Notes: generated from the sequence alone by a model not told the origin. Positions 7,670-16,127 are shown, counted from the stretch's first letter. The stretch is DNA of 64,000 nucleotides from Micromonospora sp. WMMD1082 (GCF_029626175.1 NZ_JARUBM010000002.1:7358501-7422500); one strand, 5' to 3'. Program-made: numbers and translations.

Positions 7670-8062
7670 GCGGGGTGGGGTGGGGGGATGGGTGGACTGG
7701 TCGCTGGTGGAGCCGCTGGTGGGGGTGGTTAGGCCGCCGGTGGTGGCGTCGCCGGTGGTGGTCGGGGCGACCTTGCCGGAGTGGCGCTCTGGCTGGCGGG
7801 CGACGCGGCGGGTGCTGGCCGGGCCGGCCGTACCGCCGGTCGTGGTGATCGCGCCCTGTCCACGGGTGGGACCACCGTCGCGCAGCACGTTCGGGTCGAT
7901 CGGTACGTGCGCCGGATCGTCCGGATCCTCACGCTGCAGCTGACTCTCCACATCGGTCGGCGGCACGGTCACCTCGTCCAGGGCACCCTCGCCGTACACA
8001 CCGCCGGCGATGCGCTCCTCGGCCCGGCGGGCGGCGTCCTGTCGCATGTCGTCCTCACGCAT
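7667..8062 (-). CDS. Low-complexity hypothetical protein
   Basis: A 131-residue hydrophilic protein with no recognisable domain. The first 75 residues are acidic and charged (DAARRAEERIAGGVYGEGAL, DDPAHVPIDPNVLRDGG). The rest is a Thr/Pro/Gly/Ser-rich tail that is probably disordered. There is no signal peptide or membrane helix. The ATG at 8062 follows GAGGTGA at a good distance, which supports translation. The stop codon lies inside the palindrome shared with helD. It is divergent from the glycerophosphodiesterase gene. The function is unknown. Confidence 0.5.
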   Translation of the reverse strand: MREDDMRQDAARRAEERIAGGVYGEGALDEVTVPPTDVESQLQREDPDDPAHVPIDPNVLRDGGPTRGQGAITTTGGTAGPASTRRVARQPERHSGKVAPTTTGDATTGGLTTPTSGSTSDQSTHPPTPPR

Positions 8063-8243
8063 GATCCATCACCTCGCAGAAGCGTGCAGAAGTGTCGGTC
8101 GTTCTGCGTGCCCGGTGACGGGCGGGGCAAACCCGCACCGCCGGTTCACCGGCCGGTCCCCCGGCGCTCGCCTGCCCGCCGTCCCGGCTGTCCATGCTGT
8201 GCGGCGGATACCGGCGGGAGATCCCCGCAGGAGGGAGGACAGC

Positions 8244-10286
8244 GTGCGCACCGTACGCCGTACCGCCGTCGCGGCCCTGGCCGCGACGATCGTGACGTCA
8301 CTGCTCGCGGCGCCCGCCGGGGCGACACCGCGCCCGGACCGGGAGTTCGACCTGCAGGCCCATCGCGGCGGCCTGGGGCTGCGGGTGGAAAGCACCCTCG
8401 CGTCGTTCGGCAACGCCCTCCAGCTCGGGGTGACGACCCTCGAACTGGATGTCCAGATCACCCGGGACGGCCAGGCCGTGGTCACCCACGACCGGCGGGT
8501 CAGCGACGCGAAATGCGCCGACACCGGCCCGGTCACGCCGGGCGACCCCGATTTTCCGTACGTCGGCAAGTACGTCAACACGCTCACCCTGGCCCAGGTG
8601 CGTACCCTCGACTGCGGCTCGCGGACCCTGCCGGACCGGCCCGGGCAGCTCGCCGTCCCCGGCGCCCGGATGCCCCTGCTGCGTGAGGTGTTCGCCCTGG
8701 TCAAGCGGTACCGGGCGGATGGGGTGCGGCTCAACATCGAGACCAAGGTGGAGGCGGGTGCGCCCACCGAGACCGCCCCGCGCGAGCAGTTCGTGCGGGT
8801 CACCGCGGCGGAGATCCGGGCCGCCGGGCTGCTGAAGCAGGTGACCATCCAGAGCTTCGACTGGGGCGCGCTGATGCGGATGCGCCAGGTCGAGCCGCGC
8901 CTGCCGCTGGTGGCGCTGACGAACTACGACTTCCTTCAGGTCGGGCAGCCCGGTGCGTCACCGTGGCTGGGCGGGCTGGACATCGACGACTTCGGCGGCG
9001 ACCCGATCAGGGCGATCCGCAGCTTCGGTGCCGACGCGTTCTCGCCGGTGCACGGCTTCCCGCAGAACGGCACCGTCGACGACGCCGACTACCGCCCGTA
9101 CGTGACGCGGGAGATGGTGCGGCACGCGCACCGTAACGGGATCAAGGTGGTCCCGTGGACGATCAACGACGTACCGACCATGGCGAAGCTGATCGACGAC
9201 GGGGTGGACGGCATCATCACCGACTACCCGGACCGGCTACGCGGCCTGCTCGCGCAGCGCGGCTTCCGGCTCCCCCGGGCGTACGCCTCGCCGTTCGACA
9301 TCCAGGCCCACCGCGGTGGCCGGGCCACCCGGCCGGAGAACACCCTGCCCGCCTTCGCCAACGCACTGGCCAACCCGGCGATCTCCACCCTGGAGCTGGA
9401 CACCGGCGTGACCTCCGACGGCAGGCTGGTGGTGCTGCACGACCGCACCGTCAACGGCGCACACTGCATCGACACCGCACCGGTCCGGCCGCGCGATCCG
9501 AAGTTCCCGTACGTGGGCAAGCTGGTGCACCAGCTGAGCCTCGCGCAGCTCAAGACCCTCGACTGCGGGACGAAGACGGCCGCCGACATGCCCGACCAGG
9601 TGCCTGTCCCGGGTGCGCGGATTCCCACCCTGGAGGAGGTCTTCGCACTGGTGAAGGCCAGTGGCCGCAGGGATGTCCGGTTCAACGTCGAGACGAAGAT
9701 CAGCCCGCTGGTCAACGACACGGAGCCGTACCGTAGCTTCACCCGCAAGCTGGTCACCGCCGTGCAGCGCGCCGACCTCACCAGCCGCGTCACCATCCAG
9801 TCGTTCGACTGGCGCACCATCACCTACGCCCGGCAGCTGGACCGGCGGATCGAGACGGTGGCCCTGGTCTGGCAGTACGGCCCGGCGGAGTGCGCCGGGC
9901 TGGCCGACGAGTGCTCGCTGCGGGCGGTGTACGGCGACCGGTCGGTGAAGAGCCCCTGGACCGCCGGTCTGGACTGGTGGAAGTACCGCGACCTGGGCAA
10001 GCTCACCCGGGCGGCCGGTGCCTCGACCGTCTCGGCGAACTGGCAGGTGCACGACCCGGCGCAGGGCTCGGTCACCCACGCGGACTGGTACCTGCGGCAG
10101 GACCCGGCGTACTTCCACGGACCGGACGTACGCACCCTCCAGACGCGATACGGGCTGAAGGTGATCCCCTACACCGTCAACGACGCCGGGGTGATGCAGC
10201 GGGTCATCGACCTCGGCGTCGACGGCATCATCACCGACGACCCGGATCTGCTGGTGAGCGTGGCCGTGCGCAACGGCCTGCGCTGA
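8244..10286 (+). CDS. Secreted glycerophosphodiester phosphodiesterase with two catalytic domains
   Basis: A 680-residue exported protein. The GTG start follows GAGGGAGGA, and residues 1-30 are a signal peptide ending near APAGATP. Two GDPD domains follow in tandem, each opening with the FD.QAHRGG signature (DLQAHRGGLGLRVEST and DIQAHRGGRATRPENTLPAF) and carrying ELD.....G..V..HD.. for the metal site. Each ends with K.VPWTIND or K.VIPYTVND followed by GVDGIITD.PD. GDPDs hydrolyse deacylated phospholipids to glycerol 3-phosphate and an alcohol, supplying phosphate and carbon. The first domain has GLRVEST instead of RPENT, although its catalytic His remains. Phosphate control is plausible but no PHO box was identified. 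Confidence 0.88.
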   Translation: MRTVRRTAVAALAATIVTSLLAAPAGATPRPDREFDLQAHRGGLGLRVESTLASFGNALQLGVTTLELDVQITRDGQAVVTHDRRVSDAKCADTGPVTPGDPDFPYVGKYVNTLTLAQVRTLDCGSRTLPDRPGQLAVPGARMPLLREVFALVKRYRADGVRLNIETKVEAGAPTETAPREQFVRVTAAEIRAAGLLKQVTIQSFDWGALMRMRQVEPRLPLVALTNYDFLQVGQPGASPWLGGLDIDDFGGDPIRAIRSFGADAFSPVHGFPQNGTVDDADYRPYVTREMVRHAHRNGIKVVPWTINDVPTMAKLIDDGVDGIITDYPDRLRGLLAQRGFRLPRAYASPFDIQAHRGGRATRPENTLPAFANALANPAISTLELDTGVTSDGRLVVLHDRTVNGAHCIDTAPVRPRDPKFPYVGKLVHQLSLAQLKTLDCGTKTAADMPDQVPVPGARIPTLEEVFALVKASGRRDVRFNVETKISPLVNDTEPYRSFTRKLVTAVQRADLTSRVTIQSFDWRTITYARQLDRRIETVALVWQYGPAECAGLADECSLRAVYGDRSVKSPWTAGLDWWKYRDLGKLTRAAGASTVSANWQVHDPAQGSVTHADWYLRQDPAYFHGPDVRTLQTRYGLKVIPYTVNDAGVMQRVIDLGVDGIITDDPDLLVSVAVRNGLR

Positions 10287-10449
10287 CCGGGGCCGCTCCG
10301 GTGATCCGCCGACGGCCGGGTGTTACTGCCCCGACGCACCGGGTAGACCCGTGGTGCCCCCGCCACAGAGCGCGAACCGTGCCGTGGCCGACACGCGGTA
10401 GCGGGGCGAGGGTCGCAGGTTACGACTCATCACATCCTGAGGAGGACAG

Positions 10450-10827
10450 ATGAGCACGCAGGCTGCATCTACCAGGCCGATGAACCGTCCTGCGCAGGAC
10501 GTGCAGAACCGCGCGTCCATGCAGGAGGCTCCCACCCGTCCGATGCCGTCGATGCACGACGGGCACCGGGAGCAGTCTCAGTCGCCGGCGCCGGGGACGG
10601 AGACGAAGCAGTCGTTCCTGACGACGGAGTTCTGGATCTACGCGGCTGCCGTCACCACCGTGGTCATCGCCGCCTTCTGGCGTGGCACCACCGATCACGG
10701 GCTGAACCTGAACAACCCCGGCCAGGCGTGGTTCTACATCACCCTGCTGACCCTCGGTTACCTGGGTAGCCGTGGTCTGGCCAAGGCCGGCAGCCAGAAG
10801 CGTTCCGGCGGCGGACGCGGGCGCTGA
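10450..10827 (+). CDS. Small membrane protein
   Basis: A 125-residue protein with a strong ribosome-binding site (GAGGAGG) just before the ATG. The first 60 residues are a hydrophilic Met/Pro/Gln-rich tail. Two hydrophobic segments follow (FWIYAAAVTTVVIAAFW and AWFYITLLTLGYLGSRGL). A basic Gly/Arg-rich C-terminus ends the protein. This pattern is common in small actinobacterial membrane proteins of unknown role. It has its own terminator, so it is monocistronic. No function can be assigned. Confidence 0.7.
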   Translation: MSTQAASTRPMNRPAQDVQNRASMQEAPTRPMPSMHDGHREQSQSPAPGTETKQSFLTTEFWIYAAAVTTVVIAAFWRGTTDHGLNLNNPGQAWFYITLLTLGYLGSRGLAKAGSQKRSGGGRGR

Positions 10828-10861
10828 CCCTCGTACGCGGGACCACACGGCCCGCATACGC

Positions 10862-10899
10862 ACGGTGGCCCTTCGGGAGAGATCCCGGAGGGCCACCGT
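10862..10899. terminator. Hairpin terminator between convergent genes
   Basis: ACGGTGGCCCTTCGGGA pairs with TCCCGGAGGGCCACCGT around GAGA with one mismatch. It lies between the membrane-protein gene and the convergent spo0M-like gene and could stop transcripts from both sides. Confidence 0.75.
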
Positions 10900-10919
10900 C
10901 TCGTGGCGCCTAGTGGTGT

Positions 10920-11966
10920 CTAGAACTCCTCGAAGCCGCCGAAGTCGCCGCCACCGAAGTCCCCGCCGAAGTCGCCACCGAAGTCACCGGCCGCCTCGGT
11001 GACCTCCTCACCGGCGCCCTCGAAGGCGTTGCCGATCATATGGCCGGCGAGCATGCCACCCGCGGCACCGAGCGCCGCGCCGGCCACCACCCCGCCCATG
11101 CCGACGCCGCCACGCCGCTGCGGGTGGCCGAACTTGTTCGGAGCGCCGTAGCCGTGCGGGGCACCGTGGCCCTGCGGGCCGAATGCCTGGGCCCGCAGGG
11201 TGCCGAAGCGACCGATCGTCTCCTGGAGCCAGCCGTCGACCACCTGCGTCCAGTCCGACCGCTCGGCATCGGCGTGGGCGACCTGGTAGCGGCCGAAGAC
11301 ATCGTGGCCGGGAGCGAGGAAGCCGCCGCGCTTGTCGCACTCCAGCACCACGTCGACGCCGTGCGGGTTGGTGACGAAGGTCAGTTCGAGTTCGTTGACG
11401 GTCTGCGCGTACTGCGGCGCGGCGAAGAACTCGATCTCCTGGTAGAACGGCAGCGTCTGCTGCACCCCGTGGATCCGCCCCCGCTCCAGGTCGGCCGACT
11501 TGAACCGGAAACCGAGCTGGAGGAACGCCTCCAGGATCCGCTCGTGCACCGGCAACGGATGCACGTTGACCTGGTCGAGGTCGCCCTTGTCCACGGCTCG
11601 GGCAACCGCCAGCTCCGTACGCAGCCCCAGCGTCATGCCGTGCAGCTGCTGGCCGTACAGCGCGGTGATCGGGGTCTCCCACGGCACCGGAAGCTGGAAC
11701 GGGATGGACAGCGCCTGCTTCGCGGCGAGCTGGAGCGGGCCGCTGACCACCTGCCGGTGGAACTCCATGACGCCGGCCTGCTCACCGACCTCGACCCGGG
11801 TGACCAGCCCCACGACGATCTGCTCGATGTTCGCCGGGGCCTCCCCGCCAAGCAGGTTGACCTGACCGTCGAGGGCCAGCCCGGGCCGGGTGTTCGGGTT
11901 GGTCAGGACGGTGTCCACACTGGGACCGCCCACGCCCAACGCACTCAACATCTTCTTGAAGACCAT
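10920..11966 (-). CDS. Spo0M-like sporulation protein (arrestin-fold)
   Basis: A 348-residue protein. Residues 1-250 match the Spo0M (SpoOM) family, whose members have an arrestin-like beta-sandwich: MVFKKMLSALGVGGPSVDT, VNLLGGEAPANIEQIVVGLV, SIPFQLPVPWETPIT and the strand VVLECDKRGGF. A Gly-rich hydrophobic patch follows (GGVVAGAALGAAGGMLAGHM). The end is an acidic Phe/Gly/Asp repeat tail (DFGGDFGGDFGGGDFGGFEE). The ATG at 11966 follows AGGAG; a longer in-frame extension upstream lacks a site and similarity. Spo0M proteins affect sporulation and cell shape in Bacillus; the role in actinomycetes is less clear. The Gly patch could anchor it at a membrane. Confidence 0.85.
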   Translation of the reverse strand: MVFKKMLSALGVGGPSVDTVLTNPNTRPGLALDGQVNLLGGEAPANIEQIVVGLVTRVEVGEQAGVMEFHRQVVSGPLQLAAKQALSIPFQLPVPWETPITALYGQQLHGMTLGLRTELAVARAVDKGDLDQVNVHPLPVHERILEAFLQLGFRFKSADLERGRIHGVQQTLPFYQEIEFFAAPQYAQTVNELELTFVTNPHGVDVVLECDKRGGFLAPGHDVFGRYQVAHADAERSDWTQVVDGWLQETIGRFGTLRAQAFGPQGHGAPHGYGAPNKFGHPQRRGGVGMGGVVAGAALGAAGGMLAGHMIGNAFEGAGEEVTEAAGDFGGDFGGDFGGGDFGGFEEF

Positions 11967-12160
11967 CGGAACTCCTGCGAGTCTGGTGCCCGGGCTCCCT
12001 TGAGGACCGGACGCTGACGGCGGCACCCTATCGAGCGGGGCTGTGAGGTCGCTGAAAACCGCCCTCCGGCGCGGTCCGGTCAGTGGCGTTGGCGTCCTGT
12101 CGAGCTGATGGCGCAGACGATTCACGTCGCCCGGACCCGATTGCCGTCGGAGAGGACCAG

Positions 12161-12370
12161 TCAGCCGAACCGGCCGGTCTTCACACCCCGAACGAACGCC
12201 GTCCAGACCTCGCCCGGATAGACGATCGCGCCGTCCTCCCGCGCCTTGCTGTCCCGCACGGCCACCCGCCCGGAGCCGTCGAGCACCGGCCCCGCCTCAA
12301 CACAACTCCCCCCGTTGTCATTGCTCTTGGTGCTGATATGCCAGGCAACCGGGGGAACCCCTTCCGTCAT
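12161..12370 (-). CDS. DUF397 protein
   Basis: A 69-residue protein with the DUF397 pattern: W..S..S...GGSCVEAG followed by VAVRDSK and a final FVRGVKTGRF. DUF397 proteins are small partners of Scr1-type XRE regulators and are found in many paralogous pairs in Streptomyces and Micromonospora. Its ATG overlaps the stop codon of the upstream regulator gene (ATGA), so the two are translationally coupled. It probably binds or modulates that regulator. The family is clear; the biochemical role is not established. Confidence 0.9.
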   Translation of the reverse strand: MTEGVPPVAWHISTKSNDNGGSCVEAGPVLDGSGRVAVRDSKAREDGAIVYPGEVWTAFVRGVKTGRFG

Positions 12371-13224
12371 GACAACTCCTTCAGTATCGATTCGATCAGC
12401 CGCCTCGACTCGCCGGGGCTGAGTGCAACCGCACCCAGCCGATCGTAGGCATCCACGAACCTCATCGACTTGGGTGCCTCCACGTAGAGCCTCCCGCCGA
12501 GGCTCTCAAGGTATGCGACTGCCGGGTAGGGCTTGGGCAGCCGGAACAGCGTGAACGAGCCATCCATGCCCGCGTGCAGGGGAGTCGACGACGGAAGTAC
12601 GCGAAGCACAACGTTGGGGCGCGGCGCCAACTGGTGTAGATGCGATAGTTGCTCGCGCATGATGGTAGGTCCACCGACGAGCCGTCGCAGCACCGTCTCG
12701 TCAAGGATCGCTTCGATCCACGTGTCTCCGTCGAGGACTCGTTGGCGTTCCAGCCGAAGTTCCACCCATCGGTTGATCGTGCCGGCGGGAGCATCCGGCG
12801 GCTCCGCGTTCCGAATGACCGCCTCGGCGTAGTTCCTCGTCTGCATCAACCCTGGCAGCAACATCGTGTTGTACGAACAGATCTTCTCCGCGCGGCTTTC
12901 CAGCCAGGGATATTGGATGAAGGACGAGTCGACCACATCGCCGTAATCCTCGTCCCAGCGGTCGGTACGCCAGACCTCCTCAGCCAGCGCTAAGAGGCGG
13001 GCCCGCTCGGCCGCGTCGTGAAATCCATACAGGTCCAGCAGAGCGACGACATCGCCCTTGCGGATAGGCCAGTCGGCCCGTTCGTAACGCCCCAGCGCGG
13101 ACGTGTCGCGTTGCAGATGTTCGGCAACGAGCTTCAACGTCAGCCCGCGTTGCTCCCGCAGTACGCGCAGTCGCTGACCCAGCCATTGCGCGCGGAGTGT
13201 CCTGATGAACGGCTTGTGCGGCAT
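12367..13224 (-). CDS. XRE-family regulator with Scr1-type (DUF5753) domain
   Basis: A 285-residue protein. Residues 12-70 form a helix-turn-helix (LGQRLRVLREQRGLTLKLVA, then a recognition segment DTSALGRYERAD). Residues 100-280 match the Scr1/DUF5753 domain, including YNTMLLPGLMQTRNYAEAV, VELRLERQRVL and the L.HLHQLA...NVVLRVLP segment. The start at the ATG MPHKPF is favoured because the upstream in-frame extension is proline-rich and unlike the family. These regulators come with a DUF397 partner, as here, and usually act in development or antibiotic control. The target is unknown. A 435-base gene-free stretch lies upstream. Confidence 0.9.
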   Translation of the reverse strand: MPHKPFIRTLRAQWLGQRLRVLREQRGLTLKLVAEHLQRDTSALGRYERADWPIRKGDVVALLDLYGFHDAAERARLLALAEEVWRTDRWDEDYGDVVDSSFIQYPWLESRAEKICSYNTMLLPGLMQTRNYAEAVIRNAEPPDAPAGTINRWVELRLERQRVLDGDTWIEAILDETVLRRLVGGPTIMREQLSHLHQLAPRPNVVLRVLPSSTPLHAGMDGSFTLFRLPKPYPAVAYLESLGGRLYVEAPKSMRFVDAYDRLGAVALSPGESRRLIESILKELS

Positions 13225-13593
13225 GATCCACCCCTTGAAAAAGTCGATGTCGCCCGCGAAGGAACCATTGCTCCAGTTCAAGGCCACTGGAAATGTGGCC
13301 CTCGGGTGAGGGTGATCACCGACCCCCGGGGACGCCCGGTGCAAGCACGGCAACCGCGGCTGGGCCAACAGCCGAGAAGGTGACGAGAGACGGCGTGGCG
13401 TGTGGCAGGCGCATACCGACTCTCGTCGGGTCTCCACATGGAGCCGCGATGACGCGCGCATTCCGGCTCCGACCGACTTGACGAATACCTATCACGGAGC
13501 AGCGGGTCTTCGCGACCCCGCCGATCCGGAAATCCGCAAACCCACCGGCAGCCCGGTGGCCGTACCCGCCGAATGAGGCTGCGGTCGCCGGGC

Positions 13594-13638
13594 GGGGCGG
13601 TCCTGCCCGGAATTCCCCCTTCGCCGCAGGACCGCCCC
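13594..13638 (+). promoter_or_regulatory. Hairpin in the leader of the small DivIVA-like gene
   Basis: GGGGCGGTCCTGC (13594-13606) pairs perfectly with 13626-13638 around a 19-base loop, ending 21 bases before the chosen ATG. It could be an attenuator or a terminator from upstream. The rest of the gene-free stretch 13225-13659 shows no gene with a ribosome-binding site. Confidence 0.5.
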
Positions 13639-13659
13639 TTCCAACACGGGAGACGACCG

Positions 13660-13914
13660 ATGAACCAGGGCACCGTCTACACCGGCAGACCGCCACGGCT
13701 GCACCCGCGCCACGTCCGGGATCGGCAGTTCGCCACCGTCGGTTTCGGCCGACGCGGCCTCGACCCGCAGCAGGTACGCCAGTTCCTGCACCGCGTGGCA
13801 TGGGAACTGGCCAGCCTGCATCAGGATGTGGCCCGGCTGGGCGACGAGAACGTCCGCATCAAGCGGGCGCTGCGCGACTGGCAGAGCGCGCAGGCGCAGC
13901 GGCGGATGTCGTGA
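13660..13914 (+). CDS. Small DivIVA-domain protein
   Basis: An 84-residue protein. The segment LHPRHVRDRQFATVGFGRRG with LDPQQVRQFLHRVAWELASL matches the N-terminal DivIVA/Wag31 domain, which binds curved or polar membrane. A short coiled coil follows (DVARLGDENVRIKRALRDWQ). Full-length DivIVA is over 250 residues, so this is a one-domain version. The ATG follows GGGAGACG; a frame extension from 13573 would run through the leader hairpin. Its stop codon overlaps the GTG of the next gene, so the two are translated together. It may recruit its partner to the cell pole or septum (inference). Confidence 0.75.
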   Translation: MNQGTVYTGRPPRLHPRHVRDRQFATVGFGRRGLDPQQVRQFLHRVAWELASLHQDVARLGDENVRIKRALRDWQSAQAQRRMS

Positions 13915-14183
13915 GCGCGGATGTCGTGAGCCCGGAGACGCGGCACGTGATCCATCTGCCGGTGGCGGTCACCGATCTGGCCGGGGCGCTGCGCTTCGCG
14001 TACTCGTTGACCCGCTCGCTGGCCCTGATACCGGGGATCGAGGTGGCCGGCACGACCGTCTCCGCCGAGGATGCTCAGCACGTACGACATTGGGTGTTCT
14101 GTGACCTGATCATGCGGGACCGACGCCGGTGCGCCCGCCGGGCCGACCACGACGGCCCGTGCTCCCCCACGTTTCCGCCATAG
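13911..14183 (+). CDS. Hypothetical protein coupled to the DivIVA-like gene
   Basis: A 90-residue protein starting at a GTG that overlaps the TGA of the preceding gene. It has an N-terminal segment HVIHLPVAVTDLAGALRFAY and a basic C-terminus with two cysteines 11 residues apart (CARRADHDGPC), which with its histidines could bind a metal. There is no membrane helix or signal peptide. I do not recognise a family. Coupling to a DivIVA-like protein suggests a shared role, perhaps at the cell pole or septum; this is inference. Confidence 0.6.
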   Translation: MSADVVSPETRHVIHLPVAVTDLAGALRFAYSLTRSLALIPGIEVAGTTVSAEDAQHVRHWVFCDLIMRDRRRCARRADHDGPCSPTFPP

Positions 14184-14198
14184 GGTCAAACCCGCAAC

Positions 14199-14310
14199 GG
14201 GTAATCCGGAGCCGGCCACGACATTCGGTCCAGATCTTGGACAGTTCCCGTTCGCGCGGAACGGTAACTTTCCAAGATCTCGCATCCACCTCTCAAGCTC
14301 TGAGAATGGT
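14199..14310. repeat. Dispersed palindromic element, AGATCTTGGACAGTT family, copy 1
   Basis: The core arms 14232-14252 and 14260-14280 pair over 21 bases with two mismatches. About 110 bases, including flanks such as AATCCGG(A/G)GCCGGC, match the reverse complement of 49495-49613. The element lies between two convergent genes. The length of shared flank indicates a dispersed repeat family and not a chance hairpin. Confidence 0.75.
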
Positions 14311-14337
14311 GCCCTCGCCGGACGGGCAGCGGACGAG

Positions 14338-14371
14338 CCGGTGGCCGGGTCCGGGCGGACCCGGCCACCGG
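14338..14371 (-). terminator. Perfect hairpin after the mannanase gene
   Basis: CCGGTGGCCGGGTCC pairs perfectly over 15 bases with 14357-14371 around GGGC, 17 bases after the mannanase stop codon in its direction of transcription. Confidence 0.8.
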
Positions 14372-14387
14372 TGGTGTCACGGAGTGA

Positions 14388-15776
14388 TCAGCTCGCGGTG
14401 CAGGTCACCGTGGGAGCCGAGTTGGTGCCGTTCCAGCTGCCGAGGAAGCCGAAGCTGGCGCTGGCCCCGGCGCCGAGGCGGCCGTTGTGGTCGACGTTGC
14501 GGGCGGTCACGGTGGATCCGCTGCTGGTGATCGTGGCGTTCCAGGACTGGGTCACCGACTGGCCGTTGGCGAAGGTCCAGCGCACCGTCCAGCCGGTGAT
14601 GGCACTGGTGCCGGCGGTCACCCGGACGTCAGCCTGGAAGCCGCCCTGCCACTGACCGGCGATCGAGTACGTCGCCGAGCAGCCAGCGGCCGGCGGCGGC
14701 GTCGAGGGCGGAGGCGTAGACGGCGGCGGAGTCGAGGGCGGCGGGGTGGACGGCGGCGGGGTCGACGGGGGCGGCGTGGTGGGCGGGGTGCTGCCGAAGA
14801 CGCTGGCCTCCCGCGCGGTCTGCCGGATGCCGTTGGTGCCGTTGAACAACCGCTGGCCCCAGCTGGTCAGCTGGTTGGGGTTGAAGTTGGTGGCCATGTC
14901 GAGGTACTCCACGCCACCGCTGTTGCCACTCCACGACCAGCCCAGCCAGCCGATGCCGTTGGCCTGGGTGTAGGAGAGGATGGCATCCTCGTCGGGGTCG
15001 CCGTCGGAGTGGTTGTGCCCGAACTCGCCGACCACGATGGGCAGCCCGCGGCTGCGGAACCGGCCCAGGTAGTCGCTGATCTTGGCTGCGGTGTCGAAGA
15101 CGCCGTACATGTGGACGGAGAAGACCGTGTTGCGGGCCGGGTCGGCGTTGAACACCGTCGGGGCGTTGTCGCGCATGGTGAAGGACCAGTCCTGGCCCCA
15201 GTTCGGGCCGTCCACCATGATGGTGTGCCCGATGCCGCCGTTGCGCAGCCGACGGATCGCGTTGGACGTGTCGGTGGTCCAGGCGGAGTAGTTCTGGTTG
15301 CCGTACGGCTCGTTGCCGATGTTGACGATCACATAGGCTTCCTGGCCGTTCAGGGCGCTGGAGATGCTGAGCCAGTAGTCGACCGCGCGGTCCAGGGTGA
15401 TCGCGCCGCTCTGCTCGCCGTACCCGGTGGTGTCGTGGACCTCCAGCACGCAGATCAGCCGGCTCGCCTTGCACAGCCGGATCACGTTGGACACGTCGTC
15501 GGCGCTGTTGCGGGTCCACCGGTCGCCGCTGGAGAGCACCACCCGGACGGAGTTGGCGCCGAGGGCCTTGACGTTGGCGAACGTGCTGGTCTGGTTCGTG
15601 AACCAGGTGTGCGCGTGGTTGACCCCGCGCATGATGAACTCGTTGCCGTTGGCGTCGTAGAGCTTGCCGCCGCTGACCGTGAAGCCGGTGGCGGCGTGCG
15701 CCGACGGGCCGAAGGCGAACACTGCGGCGACGGTCGCCAGCAGGATGGCGCCGACGCCCGCGAACAGTTTTCTCAT
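14388..15776 (-). CDS. Secreted GH5 beta-mannanase with CBM2
   Basis: A 462-residue exported enzyme that cleaves beta-1,4-mannan. Residues 1-29 are a signal peptide ending SAHAAT. The GH5 domain spans about 30-330 and closely follows the actinobacterial ManA type (GH5_8): FIMRGVNHAHTW, VRVVLSSGDRWTRNSADDVS, VLEVHDTTGYGEQSGAITLD, then the acid/base in NIGNEPYGN and the nucleophile in IVVGEFGHNHSDGDPDEDAI. A linker of five TPPPS repeats follows. The last 100 residues are a cellulose-binding CBM2 with paired Cys at its ends (AGCSATYSIAGQWQGGFQA ... TVTCTAS). The start has GCGAGGAATCC just upstream. Control by a LacI-type repressor is suggested by palindromes upstream. Confidence 0.92.
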   Translation of the reverse strand: MRKLFAGVGAILLATVAAVFAFGPSAHAATGFTVSGGKLYDANGNEFIMRGVNHAHTWFTNQTSTFANVKALGANSVRVVLSSGDRWTRNSADDVSNVIRLCKASRLICVLEVHDTTGYGEQSGAITLDRAVDYWLSISSALNGQEAYVIVNIGNEPYGNQNYSAWTTDTSNAIRRLRNGGIGHTIMVDGPNWGQDWSFTMRDNAPTVFNADPARNTVFSVHMYGVFDTAAKISDYLGRFRSRGLPIVVGEFGHNHSDGDPDEDAILSYTQANGIGWLGWSWSGNSGGVEYLDMATNFNPNQLTSWGQRLFNGTNGIRQTAREASVFGSTPPTTPPPSTPPPSTPPPSTPPPSTPPPSTPPPAAGCSATYSIAGQWQGGFQADVRVTAGTSAITGWTVRWTFANGQSVTQSWNATITSSGSTVTARNVDHNGRLGAGASASFGFLGSWNGTNSAPTVTCTAS

Positions 15777-15934
15777 GGATTCCTCGCAGGAGATGTCTCC
15801 CCGTGCCCATGCGGGGTGCGGTGGTTGGCAGGTGTCGCGGCTGCAGCCCGACAGCCGCTCCCGGAGGCCCGGCGAGGCAGGCATCAGCGTATGCCGATGG
15901 CCTAACGAAAGCAACCGGTTCAGTACGCCGGCTG

Positions 15935-15971
15935 CCCGTGACGACTCAGGAGCACACCGAGTCGTCACGGG
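15935..15971. promoter_or_regulatory. Perfect 13-bp hairpin in the mannanase/F420 intergenic region
   Basis: CCCGTGACGACTC (15935-15947) pairs with 15959-15971 around 11 bases. It lies between two operator-like sites (15911-15923 and 16012-16025) in a divergent promoter region. It may be a DNA operator, or a hairpin in one of the two leaders. Confidence 0.5.
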
Positions 15972-16011
15972 GGTGGACATCCCCACCACAGGATGCGCAC
16001 CACGCCGGCAT

Positions 16012-16025
16012 CTGAACCGGTTCAG
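16012..16025. promoter_or_regulatory. LacI-type operator palindrome
   Basis: CTGAACCGGTTCAG is a perfect 14-base palindrome with a central CCGG, the form bound by many LacI-family repressors. A half-conserved copy (GCAACCGGTTCAG) is at 15911-15923, about 100 bases away, which would allow looping. Its position fits control of the mannanase gene. Confidence 0.6.
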
Positions 16026-16127
16026 GCAACGGTAGGCAGCGCTCCGGCCAACCGTCAAGACCAGTCAGGGTTGACCGAACGGGACCGGGGTATCCGGAAC
16101 GGTCCGCCGGCCCGGAAGGAGACGTCA

